Origin: a virus
IMG/VR virus record: IMGVR_UViG_3300005527_000052
Location: 19,387 to 83,386 of that record
DNA length: 64,000 bases
Reading direction: 5' to 3' (one strand)
Shown here one piece after another: positions 23,790 to 31,359 of this stretch. The position numbers and the translations under genes are program-made. Below the pieces are notes generated by a model. It was not told the DNA's origin. It saw nothing but the letters and a program-made list of their open reading frames with translations, and ran no database searches. The stretch's first letter is position 1, and every line of letters starts with the position of its first letter.

Positions 23790-24101
23790 ATGAGGTTAGA
23801 AATTAAACAAAATGGAATATCGCAAGAAGATTTAAACCTTATAGTTGATAAAAGGATTAATATTTTTATAAAAAAAGTAGCGGATATGTCAAATGATCCT
23901 AGAGCAAGTTTTGTTAAAGCGTATTTATTTGATGTACAAGATTCATATACTAAATTTAGATTTGATAGTATTATGGTGCCATTAGTTGAAAGCAAGGGAT
24001 ATTATTTTTATAGACGCGGAAGTTGGGTTTTTGTAACAAGAAATAGACTTAATATATTACAAAGATTGTTTTTGTTTTTAGAATGTGCTTATGGTTATTA
24101 A
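23790..24101 (+). CDS. Hypothetical protein
   Basis: The 103-residue protein starts at the ATG after GGAGAG; a longer frame from 23769 is less likely. It has a helical N-terminal half and a basic, hydrophobic C-terminus (RLNILQRLFLFLECAYGY). The function is unknown. Confidence 0.55.
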   Translation: MRLEIKQNGISQEDLNLIVDKRINIFIKKVADMSNDPRASFVKAYLFDVQDSYTKFRFDSIMVPLVESKGYYFYRRGSWVFVTRNRLNILQRLFLFLECAYGY

Positions 24102-24121
24102 TACCAAACAATGATTAGATT

Positions 24122-24463
24122 ATGAGAAAATTAAATACTAAATTTAAAATTTCAGATATGCTACATAACAGAATACGTTGGTTATATAAATTTAGCACCG
24201 AATTTCCTATTGAATATTGGATTAAAAAATATCCAAATATTACTTTAAAAGAGTACGGTGAATATAGAAAATTTGCAGGCAATCTATATGAGTTTATCTA
24301 TGATATAGAGGAACATGATGAGGTCAAACAGGAAGAAATATACAAAAGAAGGTTGATTTTTTTCTTGCAAAAACATTATGGAACTAAACACTGGAAAATG
24401 CTAGGTTATAAAATATATACTCCTTTATATGATATATTAGAACAGTCGGGAGTGTTTATATGA
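24122..24463 (+). CDS. Hypothetical protein
   Basis: The 113-residue, mainly helical protein is rich in Tyr, Trp and Lys. It overlaps the small membrane protein gene downstream by 4 nt. No family was recognised. Confidence 0.55.
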   Translation: MRKLNTKFKISDMLHNRIRWLYKFSTEFPIEYWIKKYPNITLKEYGEYRKFAGNLYEFIYDIEEHDEVKQEEIYKRRLIFFLQKHYGTKHWKMLGYKIYTPLYDILEQSGVFI

Positions 24464-24609
24464 ATATCGAAGATTTTTTAATTATAATTTTTCTATCTAT
24501 AGCTGGCGTAATATTCGCTTTACTTATGGGATTATTATTTAGCTTGCCTTATCGTAGAGAAAGTATCGGACCCGTGCCTTTTATTCCTTCCAAGAAAGAA
24601 AACAAATGA
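24460..24609 (+). CDS. Small membrane protein, 49 residues
   Basis: The product MNIEDFLIIIFLSIAGVIF... has one long transmembrane segment (residues about 6-28) and a basic tail. It is linked to both neighbours by ATGA overlaps. The function is unknown. Confidence 0.65.
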   Translation: MNIEDFLIIIFLSIAGVIFALLMGLLFSLPYRRESIGPVPFIPSKKENK

Positions 24610-24983
24610 ACTTTCCTAATTCCATCGAAAAATTTGAAAAGCCCGATTTATTATCAGTTTTATTAGCTGTTCATCTTACGGTAGACGGAGACAAAGGAAG
24701 GCCGGTAGAGGATCAACAGAAAGATGTTGAAACTCTTGAATACGCATTAGCACACTGGAACTATCATCCAAATAATGATTTTTCTTTTTGCGTCAAAAAT
24801 CTTATCCAATGCACACTAGAACAATATTATAATTCTGAGTGGCACAAAGAAGATATGATGCTTAATATAGAGGGTAAGTTTTTTAGGTGCCGTTGTGGAT
24901 GTAATTGTTTTAGAAAATCTAAATTTAATTCTTTTAGATATAAGTGTAATGCTTGTCAAGAAACCTATACGAGCGAAGAATGA
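24606..24983 (+). CDS. Hypothetical protein with C-terminal zinc ribbon
   Basis: The 125-residue protein has an N-terminal alpha-helical domain (ALAHWNYHPNNDFSF) and a C-terminal FRCRCGCNCFRK...YKCNACQETY. The latter is a four-cysteine zinc ribbon. It probably binds nucleic acid or protein. Confidence 0.65.
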   Translation: MNFPNSIEKFEKPDLLSVLLAVHLTVDGDKGRPVEDQQKDVETLEYALAHWNYHPNNDFSFCVKNLIQCTLEQYYNSEWHKEDMMLNIEGKFFRCRCGCNCFRKSKFNSFRYKCNACQETYTSEE

Positions 24984-25519
24984 AACCAAAAACATTACAA
25001 GAAGGTAGAAACACCGGACAAATGGTAAACGATTATGCTAAATATACTCGCGGCGAGATATCTTATGATCAACTACATTCTAACATAAGTAAAAGCATGA
25101 ATTTTGATAAATATAAAATCGATAATTTAATCACTCCAACACAAGTTGCTTTAAATATTCATAAACAACAAAATCAAAAATTTGAAATAACCGATAATCA
25201 AAAGAAAGATGTAGAAAAACAAGTAAAAACAATAATAGATTATATTAATACATCTCTTGGTAGTGCTACTCATTTACCAAAATGCATTGCGGAATTTTCT
25301 ACTACATCTAACCAAGGCGATGTTGAATATTTTCAGTTTACACAGATTAATAGATATTTTGAGCAAGAATGGTTAAAGGCTATAAAACAATTTACCGATG
25401 CAGGGTGGTATGTAGCGTATCAGATATATGATACCGACACTATATTATTTTATGTTCAGGCCGATCAGTTCCCTTGGATAAATAGAAAAATTTTTAAAAA
25501 TGGATGGAAATATTTATGA
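24980..25519 (+). CDS. Hypothetical protein, GW-family member
   Basis: The 179-residue protein starts at the ATG overlapping the previous stop. A polar N-terminal half precedes a domain with WLKAIKQFTDAGWYVAYQI and FYVQADQF, the helix-GW-strand pattern of the family at 15938, 21220, 26542 and 28589. The function is unknown. Confidence 0.6.
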   Translation: MKPKTLQEGRNTGQMVNDYAKYTRGEISYDQLHSNISKSMNFDKYKIDNLITPTQVALNIHKQQNQKFEITDNQKKDVEKQVKTIIDYINTSLGSATHLPKCIAEFSTTSNQGDVEYFQFTQINRYFEQEWLKAIKQFTDAGWYVAYQIYDTDTILFYVQADQFPWINRKIFKNGWKYL

Positions 25520-25950
25520 ATAATCGAAAAAAAATGCCTAAAGTCGCAAATATGACTAGTTTAGATATGACGTGTTTTTATTTTTTAGATGCTGTATCAA
25601 AATATTCATACACAGAACAAGAAGAGTGTTATCATAACGGTTCTATTTATAATGAATATCATACTGACTATTTTGATAATAAAGATGAAAATGTTCTTAC
25701 TACACGAAATTGCGGATGGTCTGATAGATATGATATTGATTATATTTTAAGAAGTATTCCTAAAAATTATTACTGGACTAAGACTTATAATAAAAAAAGA
25801 AATAAACATTATTTAGTTTTGATGTCTAATCAAGAAAGACAAAAGTTTCAAGTTAAAATAGAAAAAAATATATCTATGTATGATTTAGAACAAAGTCTTT
25901 TAAGATTACTATGTATGAAAAAAGAAAGCGAAATAAATGCCAAAAAATAA
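25516..25950 (+). CDS. Hypothetical protein
   Basis: The 144-residue protein is Tyr- and Asn-rich with basic ends. It contains SEIPK-like polar linkers but no known motif. It is coupled to both neighbours by overlaps. Confidence 0.5.
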   Translation: MNNRKKMPKVANMTSLDMTCFYFLDAVSKYSYTEQEECYHNGSIYNEYHTDYFDNKDENVLTTRNCGWSDRYDIDYILRSIPKNYYWTKTYNKKRNKHYLVLMSNQERQKFQVKIEKNISMYDLEQSLLRLLCMKKESEINAKK

Positions 25951-26176
25951 AAAATTACCAAAAGGATTTAAAAACGTATTAGTGTTAGATACAATAGAAG
26001 CTAAATTACCAAAAAAAATAAATGATGAAATTTTTGATATATGGCAATACCATTGCTTAATTAACGATTATTGTTTTTATAAATTTACAGAATATGATGC
26101 TGAAGCATATCCTAACACATGGAAATATTTACAAGAAAACGGAGTTTCGGAATGTTATATACATAATTGGTGGTAA
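25937..26176 (+). CDS. Hypothetical protein, LPxGF family member 2
   Basis: This 79-residue protein is a paralog of the product at 23471. Both have LPxGFKN, VLDT, a Cys-Tyr/Phe-rich core and a terminal GVSECYIHNWW-like end. The function is unknown. Confidence 0.65.
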   Translation: MPKNKKLPKGFKNVLVLDTIEAKLPKKINDEIFDIWQYHCLINDYCFYKFTEYDAEAYPNTWKYLQENGVSECYIHNWW

Positions 26177-26188
26177 ACAGGAGTACTT

Positions 26189-26461
26189 ATGATAAAGATA
26201 AAAGTTACACAAGAAGATATTAATTTAGGAGTAGTTAATTTTTCTCATTGCCCAATAGCTAGAGCCATTAATAAAAGTGGCGTATATAGAACTTTGTGTA
26301 CTGGATTAGAATTTATTGTTGTAGAAGAAATTATGACAACTAGACCCGTTATCTATAAAACACCAGAAAGAGCAAGGCGTTTTATAAGAAAATTTGATAA
26401 AGATAAAAAGTCTGTAAAACCTCAGACCTTTAAATTAACAAAAATTCTTAAGGCAATGTAA
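26189..26461 (+). CDS. Hypothetical protein, KVT/RFIxKFD family member 2
   Basis: This 90-residue protein is a paralog of the product at 19400. It begins with IKIKVTQEDI, has CPIARAI in the middle and ends RRFIRKFDKDKKSVKPQTF. CAGGAG precedes the ATG. The function is unknown. Confidence 0.7.
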   Translation: MIKIKVTQEDINLGVVNFSHCPIARAINKSGVYRTLCTGLEFIVVEEIMTTRPVIYKTPERARRFIRKFDKDKKSVKPQTFKLTKILKAM

Positions 26462-26466
26462 TATGA

Positions 26467-26538
26467 GGCTCGTTCGTATAGCGGTTATTATCACCGGCTT
26501 TGAACCGGTAGAGCAAAGTTCGAGTCTTTGACGGGCTA
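26467..26538 (+). tRNA. tRNA-Gln (anticodon TTG)
   Basis: Acceptor GGCTCGT/ACGGGCT (with wobbles). Anticodon stem ACCGG/CCGGT encloses CTTTGAA (TTG). T-arm CAAAGTTCGAGTCTTTG. No CCA is encoded, and the next ATG (26542) is 3 nt after the discriminator. Confidence 0.85.
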
Positions 26539-26541
26539 TTT

Positions 26542-26898
26542 ATGCAATATACAAAAGAAAAAATATTAGACAAGTCTCGTTTTAATCCAATGAAAAACAA
26601 AGCAAACTATAATCGTAAAAAATATTATACGACATATAATGATTTAGTATTAAGTTTTAACGATGAAGTAAAAACTTCAAGAGAAGATTTAATAGGATTA
26701 ATTCTTTGTTATGACGACTGTCGAGGCTGTAATACCGCCGTAGATGATTTTGTGAATGATTTAAATAATTTAGGATATAACGTTCAATTAGATGGTTATA
26801 ATTATATGACGGTCAGCACTAAACCTTTTAATGATCCTACATTCCTCGATAGATTATTTGTTAAAAATAGAAAAATATACAATGCAAATACTAATTAA
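26542..26898 (+). CDS. Hypothetical protein, GW/GY-family member
   Basis: This 118-residue protein begins 3 nt after tRNA-Gln. It includes CRGCNTAVDDFVNDLNNLGY and a following beta hairpin, related to the helix-GW-strand family. There is no Shine-Dalgarno between tRNA and ATG. Confidence 0.6.
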   Translation: MQYTKEKILDKSRFNPMKNKANYNRKKYYTTYNDLVLSFNDEVKTSREDLIGLILCYDDCRGCNTAVDDFVNDLNNLGYNVQLDGYNYMTVSTKPFNDPTFLDRLFVKNRKIYNANTN

Positions 26899-27088
26899 AT
26901 ATTTTTATTGCGATTGTGGATATTCTGACGATTCTCATTGTGGTGAAACTGAAGGTTCGTTTACATTTCCGGATGATATAGATCTGTCTAAAATAGAAGA
27001 TTATTGGTATGAAAAATATTGTCCTTTTGATAGTAGTTTTATCTCCGCGAATTTTGCGGTGAATAATAAGGATAATCTCCGCAGATGA
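26882..27088 (+). CDS. Hypothetical Cys-containing protein
   Basis: The 68-residue protein starts MQILIKYFYCDCGYSDDSHCG, a probable metal site, followed by an acidic and aromatic stretch. It overlaps its neighbours by 17 nt and 4 nt. The start is chosen because the longer frame would run through most of the upstream gene. Confidence 0.5.
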   Translation: MQILIKYFYCDCGYSDDSHCGETEGSFTFPDDIDLSKIEDYWYEKYCPFDSSFISANFAVNNKDNLRR

Positions 27089-27303
27089 ATAATTGTCCAA
27101 TGTGTAGAGGTTTAGGACATTTAGAGCCTTTTATTTTTTACGGCGTAAAAGCACAGTCTTATTGTACGCTGTGTAACGGAAGCGGAGAATATAAAGAACA
27201 GACAACGCTTGTTCAACAAGAAAATGATAAAGTATCTAGTATTAAATTAAGTTCTTGGAACTCGCTAAGAATGAATGTTATTGAACCGCCGGACTTAGTA
27301 TAA
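27085..27303 (+). CDS. CxxCxGxG zinc-finger small protein
   Basis: The 72-residue protein has CPMCRGLGH and CTLCNGSGEY, two CxxCxGxG repeats as in the DnaJ zinc domain. Its last five codons overlap the 5' end of tRNA-Trp. Similar proteins occur at 29897 and 36454. Confidence 0.7.
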   Translation: MNNCPMCRGLGHLEPFIFYGVKAQSYCTLCNGSGEYKEQTTLVQQENDKVSSIKLSSWNSLRMNVIEPPDLV

Positions 27304-27359
27304 TGGTAGTATAATTGATTCCAAATCAATAGGTGTAGGTTCGATTCCTCCAGTCCGGA
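27289..27359 (+). tRNA. tRNA-Trp (anticodon CCA)
   Basis: Acceptor CCGGACT/AGTCCGG. Anticodon stem ATTGA/TCAAT encloses TTCCAAA (CCA). T-arm AGGTTCGATTCCT. Its first 15 nt lie inside the upstream coding region. The next ATG is 2 nt after the discriminator A. Confidence 0.85.
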
Positions 27360-27361
27360 TT

Positions 27362-27604
27362 ATGAAAATTATTCAACTTTATGACATAGGAAAAGAAGAC
27401 AGAGCTACTACCGCGTTATATATAGATTCACAATTAGTTATGTTTGGTGATTACTATCATGATAAAATACATTATAAAATTGCTGGATTTACTATAGCTT
27501 TAAAATACATGAAAGTAGAATTTTCATTTAAAGAATATAAATACGAAGAAGAATCTGAAGACGGTATTCCTCCAGATGTTTTACCGGAAAAATATAATAA
27601 ATAA
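27362..27604 (+). CDS. Hypothetical protein starting at a tRNA 3' end
   Basis: The 80-residue protein begins 2 nt after tRNA-Trp (A-TT-ATG) and has no ribosome binding site. N-terminal MKIIQLYDIGKEDRATTA and an acidic C-terminus are visible. The function is unknown. Confidence 0.65.
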   Translation: MKIIQLYDIGKEDRATTALYIDSQLVMFGDYYHDKIHYKIAGFTIALKYMKVEFSFKEYKYEEESEDGIPPDVLPEKYNK

Positions 27605-27605
27605 T

Positions 27606-27893
27606 ATGCCAAAATTCATAGAAAAACCTAAACAAGTAATTGCTCATCAATGGTTTCCGCCGGGACATGAAAAGCATGATCCTTCTATATTAAGTGAATA
27701 CGGATATGAAGTAGGAAAAGTATATACGTCGTGGTCTGATTTATATTGCGTTGATCTCGGTGAGGGGGAGACTGAAATTTTACCGGGATATTGGATTGTA
27801 GAGTCATACGACTATTATGAAGGTATAAATCGTTATGTTCTTTTAAGAGACGCTCAATTTAAAGAAATGTATGAACGGGTTACGGAAAAATGA
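27606..27893 (+). CDS. Hypothetical protein
   Basis: The 95-residue protein begins MPKFIEKPKQVIAHQWFPPG and contains LPGYWIVES. That resembles a widespread phage family with the layout KP...VxAxQW...G.Y....PGDWIV. The ATG at 27606 is chosen because it aligns with that N-terminus. Confidence 0.6.
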   Translation: MPKFIEKPKQVIAHQWFPPGHEKHDPSILSEYGYEVGKVYTSWSDLYCVDLGEGETEILPGYWIVESYDYYEGINRYVLLRDAQFKEMYERVTEK

Positions 27894-28366
27894 ATAAAGA
27901 AAAACTAAAAAACCGAGACGACGTTGTAAGAGATACTTTTAATCATATTAAAAGAGTTGGTACATTATTAATGGAGATAGTTACGGATTTACAAAAAAGA
28001 GCTATTAACCACGATACATCTAAATTTTCTGAATCAGAATTTCCTTACTTTGCCGAGGAAACCCCAAAGCTAAAGAATCTTGTATATGATTCTGACGAAT
28101 ATAAACAGTCCATAAAAAATCTTGGACCTGCATTAGAACATCATTATTCTTGGAACGATCATCATCCAGAGTATCATAAAAATGGTATTAAGGATATGAA
28201 TTTAATTCAATTACTAGAACTATTATCTGATTGGCGGGCGGCTAGCGAAAGACATGCGGGAGGAAGTTTAAATTCATCTATTGATAAAAACGCGGCACGC
28301 TTTGGATATGATGATAATATGATTAATCTGCTTAAAAATACCGCTAAGTATTTGGGGTGGATTTAG
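27890..28366 (+). CDS. DUF5662-like protein
   Basis: The 158-residue protein has AINHDTSKFSESEFPYF, then HHYSWNDHHPEYHKNG, DMNLIQLLELLSDW and ASERHAGG. This His/Asp-rich helical pattern is characteristic of the DUF5662 family found in phages and bacteria. The histidine pattern resembles HD-type metal sites. The biochemical role is unknown. Confidence 0.75.
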   Translation: MNKEKLKNRDDVVRDTFNHIKRVGTLLMEIVTDLQKRAINHDTSKFSESEFPYFAEETPKLKNLVYDSDEYKQSIKNLGPALEHHYSWNDHHPEYHKNGIKDMNLIQLLELLSDWRAASERHAGGSLNSSIDKNAARFGYDDNMINLLKNTAKYLGWI

Positions 28367-28374
28367 GATAACAA

Positions 28375-28605
28375 ATGGCAGAAATTAAACAACGTCTTAT
28401 GGATATATCCGCTAACTGTAGAGCAAAAGGAATGACTCATGCAGAAAACGCAATACTTGACGGTTTAGATTATATTAGACTTTTAGAATTAATAATAATC
28501 CGTACAGACGCATTAAATAAAATTAAAGATGAATCATCGGAAGATATATTAACTCTTCCCCATCTTTGTAAATTAATTAAAGGATATAATGAAAAAGCCA
28601 AATGA
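28375..28605 (+). CDS. Hypothetical helical protein
   Basis: The 76-residue protein is helical (HAENAILDGLDYIRLLELI). It overlaps the next gene by 17 nt. The function is unknown. Confidence 0.55.
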   Translation: MAEIKQRLMDISANCRAKGMTHAENAILDGLDYIRLLELIIIRTDALNKIKDESSEDILTLPHLCKLIKGYNEKAK

Positions 28606-28957
28606 AGTAGATATTAATAAAAATAAAAACGAGATTCTACGATATAGATTAAATAATATAGAATATGATTTTAATTATCGTCTTAAGGAGATTTTAAAAT
28701 ATCCATTTGAATATTCTATCGCTCATCATAGAGATGGTACAGACTTACCAGTTATCTCTTTATTTTTAGAAAGACTAAAAGAAAACGGATGGTTCGCAAA
28801 AGAACTACGTTCATCTTATATCACTATTCTCCTAATCTCTGATAAAGAGAGTGATATCTTAGAAACTGAAACAGATAAAAAACCAAAACCTGCTAAAAAA
28901 TCATTTGTCGAAAAATGTATGGAATATTGTTTTGGACCGCACCATCATGGTTATTAA
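28589..28957 (+). CDS. Hypothetical protein, GW-family member
   Basis: The 122-residue protein has SLFLERLKENGWFAKELRS followed by ITILLIS, the helix-GW-strand pattern. It ends with a His-rich tail (FGPHHHGY). The function is unknown. Confidence 0.6.
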   Translation: MKKPNEVDINKNKNEILRYRLNNIEYDFNYRLKEILKYPFEYSIAHHRDGTDLPVISLFLERLKENGWFAKELRSSYITILLISDKESDILETETDKKPKPAKKSFVEKCMEYCFGPHHHGY

Positions 28958-28966
28958 CGGGAATTA

Positions 28967-28985
28967 TTTCACCGGGGCGGTGAAA
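28967..28985 (+). promoter_or_regulatory. Hairpin before the 29005 gene
   Basis: TTTCACC and GGTGAAA form a perfect 7-bp stem with loop GGGGC, followed by a leader with AAGGAG. There is no T-tract, so it is more likely a leader structure than a terminator. Confidence 0.5.
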
Positions 28986-29004
28986 CTGAGGTAAGGAGTA
29001 AATA

Positions 29005-29262
29005 ATGGCGACCGGCGACTGGTACATAGACTCACTACGAAAATCCGGTAAGAGTGAAAGTACTTATAATTTAATTGAAACAATTCGACAAATGAATGAG
29101 TATATTATTCGCCTTGAAGTAGAGAATAAAGCTTTACGAAAGGCGTGCGAAAAAATTAGAAACGAGTGGACATCAAAGCATATTGCAAAGACCGCTTTGG
29201 ATTTTGCGGTTGTAGAAGCTATTTTAGCTCTTGGTGATTTTCCTAGTCGCGATCGCCTATAG
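29005..29262 (+). CDS. Hypothetical coiled-coil protein
   Basis: The 85-residue protein includes IRQMNEYIIRLEVENKALRKAC, a leucine-heptad coiled coil. A strong AAGGAG precedes the ATG. The function is unknown. Confidence 0.6.
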   Translation: MATGDWYIDSLRKSGKSESTYNLIETIRQMNEYIIRLEVENKALRKACEKIRNEWTSKHIAKTALDFAVVEAILALGDFPSRDRL

Positions 29263-29284
29263 AGAAACTTCATTAAGTGCCAGA

Positions 29285-29371
29285 TTTGTCACGATTCTTG
29301 TCGCGATTCATTTTTTACAACAGTTATAGGACTATAATTGCGACACTTTGTCGCGATTTCTGTCGCGATTC
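29285..29371 (+). repeat. Tandem GTCGCGATT repeats (iteron-like)
   Basis: Two 25-nt units, TTTGTCACGATTCTTGTCGC and so on at 29285-29309 and TTTGTCGCGATTTCTGTCGC and so on at 29347-29371, each hold two copies of GTC(A/G)CGATT. A related GTCGCGATCG occurs at 29246. They lie between coding regions and may be protein-binding iterons or an origin element. Confidence 0.6.
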
Positions 29372-29401
29372 GATTTGGGAAAATATGAAAGAAAGTTTAA
29401 T

Positions 29402-29779
29402 ATGAAATTGATCGTTGGTAAAAAATATTATTTTCAAACGGATAGTGGCCCTCCGTCTGGTAATTTACACAGCGGAATTCTCTCTGATTTTAGAAAGCTG
29501 ACGAGGGGAGAAATAAATCGTTTTAAATTACCCATATACGAAACCTGTTTGCCGGGCGATATTATAATGAAATGGAAAAATATAAAAGGTTTATTAGACA
29601 AAACCGATCCAGATATAGAAGCAAACGAGTGGTGTCACGAAGAGGACTTAATTATTTATAAATCTTTGAGTCACGCCAAGAATAAATTAAAAAAAGAATA
29701 TAAACGAGAAATAAAAGAAGCTAAGGAAGATATTGATAAACGAATTATATTATTAGACAAACTTAATTCCATAATATAG
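29402..29779 (+). CDS. Hypothetical protein
   Basis: The 125-residue protein starts MKLIVGKKYYF at 29402. A TTG at 29348 in the repeat region is an alternative start, less likely because it would translate the iterons. The N-terminal half is beta-rich with RGEINRFKLPIYETC; the C-terminus is a Lys/Glu coiled coil. The function is unknown. Confidence 0.6.
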   Translation: MKLIVGKKYYFQTDSGPPSGNLHSGILSDFRKLTRGEINRFKLPIYETCLPGDIIMKWKNIKGLLDKTDPDIEANEWCHEEDLIIYKSLSHAKNKLKKEYKREIKEAKEDIDKRIILLDKLNSII

Positions 29780-29896
29780 TTTATTTCTATAAGTCCTCTT
29801 TTGCTTGATCCGACCCAACCCCAAAAGCCCTTTAAACCGCCCCTAATAAATTTTTAAAGTCAAACGGTGGCGTGCACGTTTTAGAGGCAAACATTT

Positions 29897-30109
29897 ATGG
29901 TAGACAAATGTAGTCAATGTCAGGGGACGGGTTGTAATCGTTCTTTGCCTCCAATGACAAAATATATGTGGCGAGCTTGTTCTAAATGTGACGGGTCGGG
30001 ATTTTTACCGATATTATCAGGATGGGTTCCGGGTAAAACGTCGGCTATATATCAAAGACAAAAAGACGGATCAATTATTTGGGCGGGTAAAATCAAGGTT
30101 TATGTTTAA
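29897..30109 (+). CDS. CxxCxGxG zinc-finger small protein
   Basis: The 70-residue protein has CSQCQGTGC and CSKCDGSGF, two DnaJ-type zinc repeats, then a basic beta-rich tail. It is related in pattern to the products at 27085 and 36454. It lies at the left border of the GC-rich island. Confidence 0.7.
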   Translation: MVDKCSQCQGTGCNRSLPPMTKYMWRACSKCDGSGFLPILSGWVPGKTSAIYQRQKDGSIIWAGKIKVYV

Positions 30110-30232
30110 ATTGTTCTGTAATTAAGTCCTCTAATTTTTATCGCTATCAACCTTATTTTAAAAAATACATAGAGTAAAAGATAGAGATAGAGAGATAGTA
30201 GTTTAAGTACTCTAATTTTATAGGAGGGGTTA

Positions 30233-30448
30233 ATGTGCGTATCAGCATCCCACCCCCGGTTTCGCACCCCGAAAGGCATTACCGATCCACCCAACAATAC
30301 CCGTACACCCTACCGAATAGTTCGTAAGTGTAGTAGTAGCAAGGGTTTACAGATTTTTTCGTCGATTCGTTCCGTTTTCTTGTTTCTTTCCTTGCATCGT
30401 TCCGATATATCGGGTAGACTTGTGTATCGGGTTGGGATTGACAAGTGA
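30233..30448 (+). CDS. Possible small basic protein
   Basis: A 71-codon frame follows TAGGAGGGGTTA, one of the best ribosome binding sites in the window. The product is basic and Ser/Arg-rich, with no motif. Three other frames are open here because of the GC-rich composition, so the gene is doubtful. The Shine-Dalgarno is the main support. Confidence 0.35.
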   Translation: MCVSASHPRFRTPKGITDPPNNTRTPYRIVRKCSSSKGLQIFSSIRSVFLFLSLHRSDISGRLVYRVGIDK

Positions 30449-30569
30449 ATATCAAGGAAAGGATTCGGATGCGATCCAATCGGGTACGCTCTAGAATCTT
30501 TCCGGTATACGTTTGGGCGGGTTTTCACCTTCAACCAAACGATATACAAACAACAAACGACTATCGACG

Positions 30570-30589
30570 TATAGGTAGAAATACCTATA
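30570..30589 (+). repeat. GGTA-GAAA-TACC hairpin
   Basis: TATAGGTA-GAAA-TACCTATA forms a perfect 8-bp stem with a GAAA tetraloop. It belongs to a recurring hairpin family in the window, but here no T-tract follows. Confidence 0.6.
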
Positions 30590-30652
30590 TGTCTGTTCCG
30601 AGTTTGTACCCTTCTCGATTCTAAGGGTACGGTAGTCTGTTAGGAGATTGTT

Positions 30653-31276
30653 ATGCTTCTTGAATCCTTCATCGCGTCGTTTGGTAAGAAGTCGGGATTT
30701 GATCGGGTTGTGGCCGATGCTAGTCGTCGGGCTTGTGTTCGTGCTAACATTATGCGTTCGTCGCCGATTTCGGACGAATGTCTGGAAGAAGTTATTGCTG
30801 ATTGTTCGGCTGACGTTCGGCTCCGCATCGTTGAACGTTTCGACTATGATTCATCCAAGGGTTCGGGTTCTACTTGGGTCAATGCTATCGCATGGTTTAT
30901 CGGTTCGAATCTTGTTCGGGATGCGGTCGGGGAGTCAGCCTCTACCGTCCGGAATGTCCATTCCGATTCAGAATGCCGTCCGGGACAAGCTTGGGACCGA
31001 TTGATTCACGATCACGGTATCAAGGATACCCGATCGGGCACCGATCCGGACATGGCGGATCGTCAGATCGATACGATCTCGGATTCCGTCCGAGACAATC
31101 CGAGAATGTCCGAGTTTGTTCGGATCGCTCGCGAAGAGTACACCAAAGACTCTAGTGCAGGCGTCAAGGGTAGAATTGCGGAGCGTTTGGGGGTTTCCAA
31201 CGCCCAAGTCAGCCACTATCTGAACGGATTGGCTGAAATGATTGATTCGACTACGCTTGCCGAATCGGTAGCGTAA
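30653..31276 (+). CDS. Sigma-factor-like protein in GC-rich island
   Basis: The 207-residue protein has a region resembling sigma-70 region 2: IVERFDYDSSKGSGSTWVNA, then IAWFIGSNLVRDAV, with the FD...KG...T/W...NLxRD pattern. It ends with a region 4-like HTH, IAERLGVSNAQVSHYLNGL. It may direct RNA polymerase to the unusual GATATAATA promoters that begin just downstream; that link is an inference. The start has TTAGGAGATTGTT upstream, almost identical to the site of the HTH gene at 12973. The coding sequence is much richer in GC than its neighbours. Confidence 0.6.
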   Translation: MLLESFIASFGKKSGFDRVVADASRRACVRANIMRSSPISDECLEEVIADCSADVRLRIVERFDYDSSKGSGSTWVNAIAWFIGSNLVRDAVGESASTVRNVHSDSECRPGQAWDRLIHDHGIKDTRSGTDPDMADRQIDTISDSVRDNPRMSEFVRIAREEYTKDSSAGVKGRIAERLGVSNAQVSHYLNGLAEMIDSTTLAESVA

Positions 31277-31359
31277 ACAAATAGGATAGGCTAACCGAAG
31301 GGTTAGTCTAGCCTTTCCCGTAGTTTGCAATAGGGTAGACTATGGTAGGAGTTTGGATT

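Larger units (their letters stand above)
30110..30652 (+). other. 543-nt interval of mostly non-coding sequence
   Basis: The interval starts with an AGTCCTC box (30125) and a purine-rich run, then becomes GC-rich. It holds one ORF with a strong Shine-Dalgarno (30233) and a 51-codon ORF at 30469 that is crossed by a GAAA-loop hairpin. Beyond these I see no convincing gene. It looks like a regulatory leader region for the sigma-like gene at 30653. Confidence 0.5.

Noticed and set aside
29249-29258. GCGATCGC (cyanobacterial HIP1-like octamer)
   Set aside because: A single occurrence in the repeat area is no evidence for a cyanobacterial host.
30279-30549. Minus-strand ORFs of 60-80 codons in the GC-rich interval
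   Set aside because: They overlap one another in different frames and lack initiation sites. GC-rich DNA has fewer chance stops.
30469-30624. 51-codon ORF with AAGGAAAGG upstream
   Set aside because: It is crossed by the GAAA-loop hairpin at 30570-30589 and its composition looks random. It is kept only as a note.
30968-31330. Minus-strand 120-codon ORF
   Set aside because: It is a shadow of the sigma-like gene on the plus strand.
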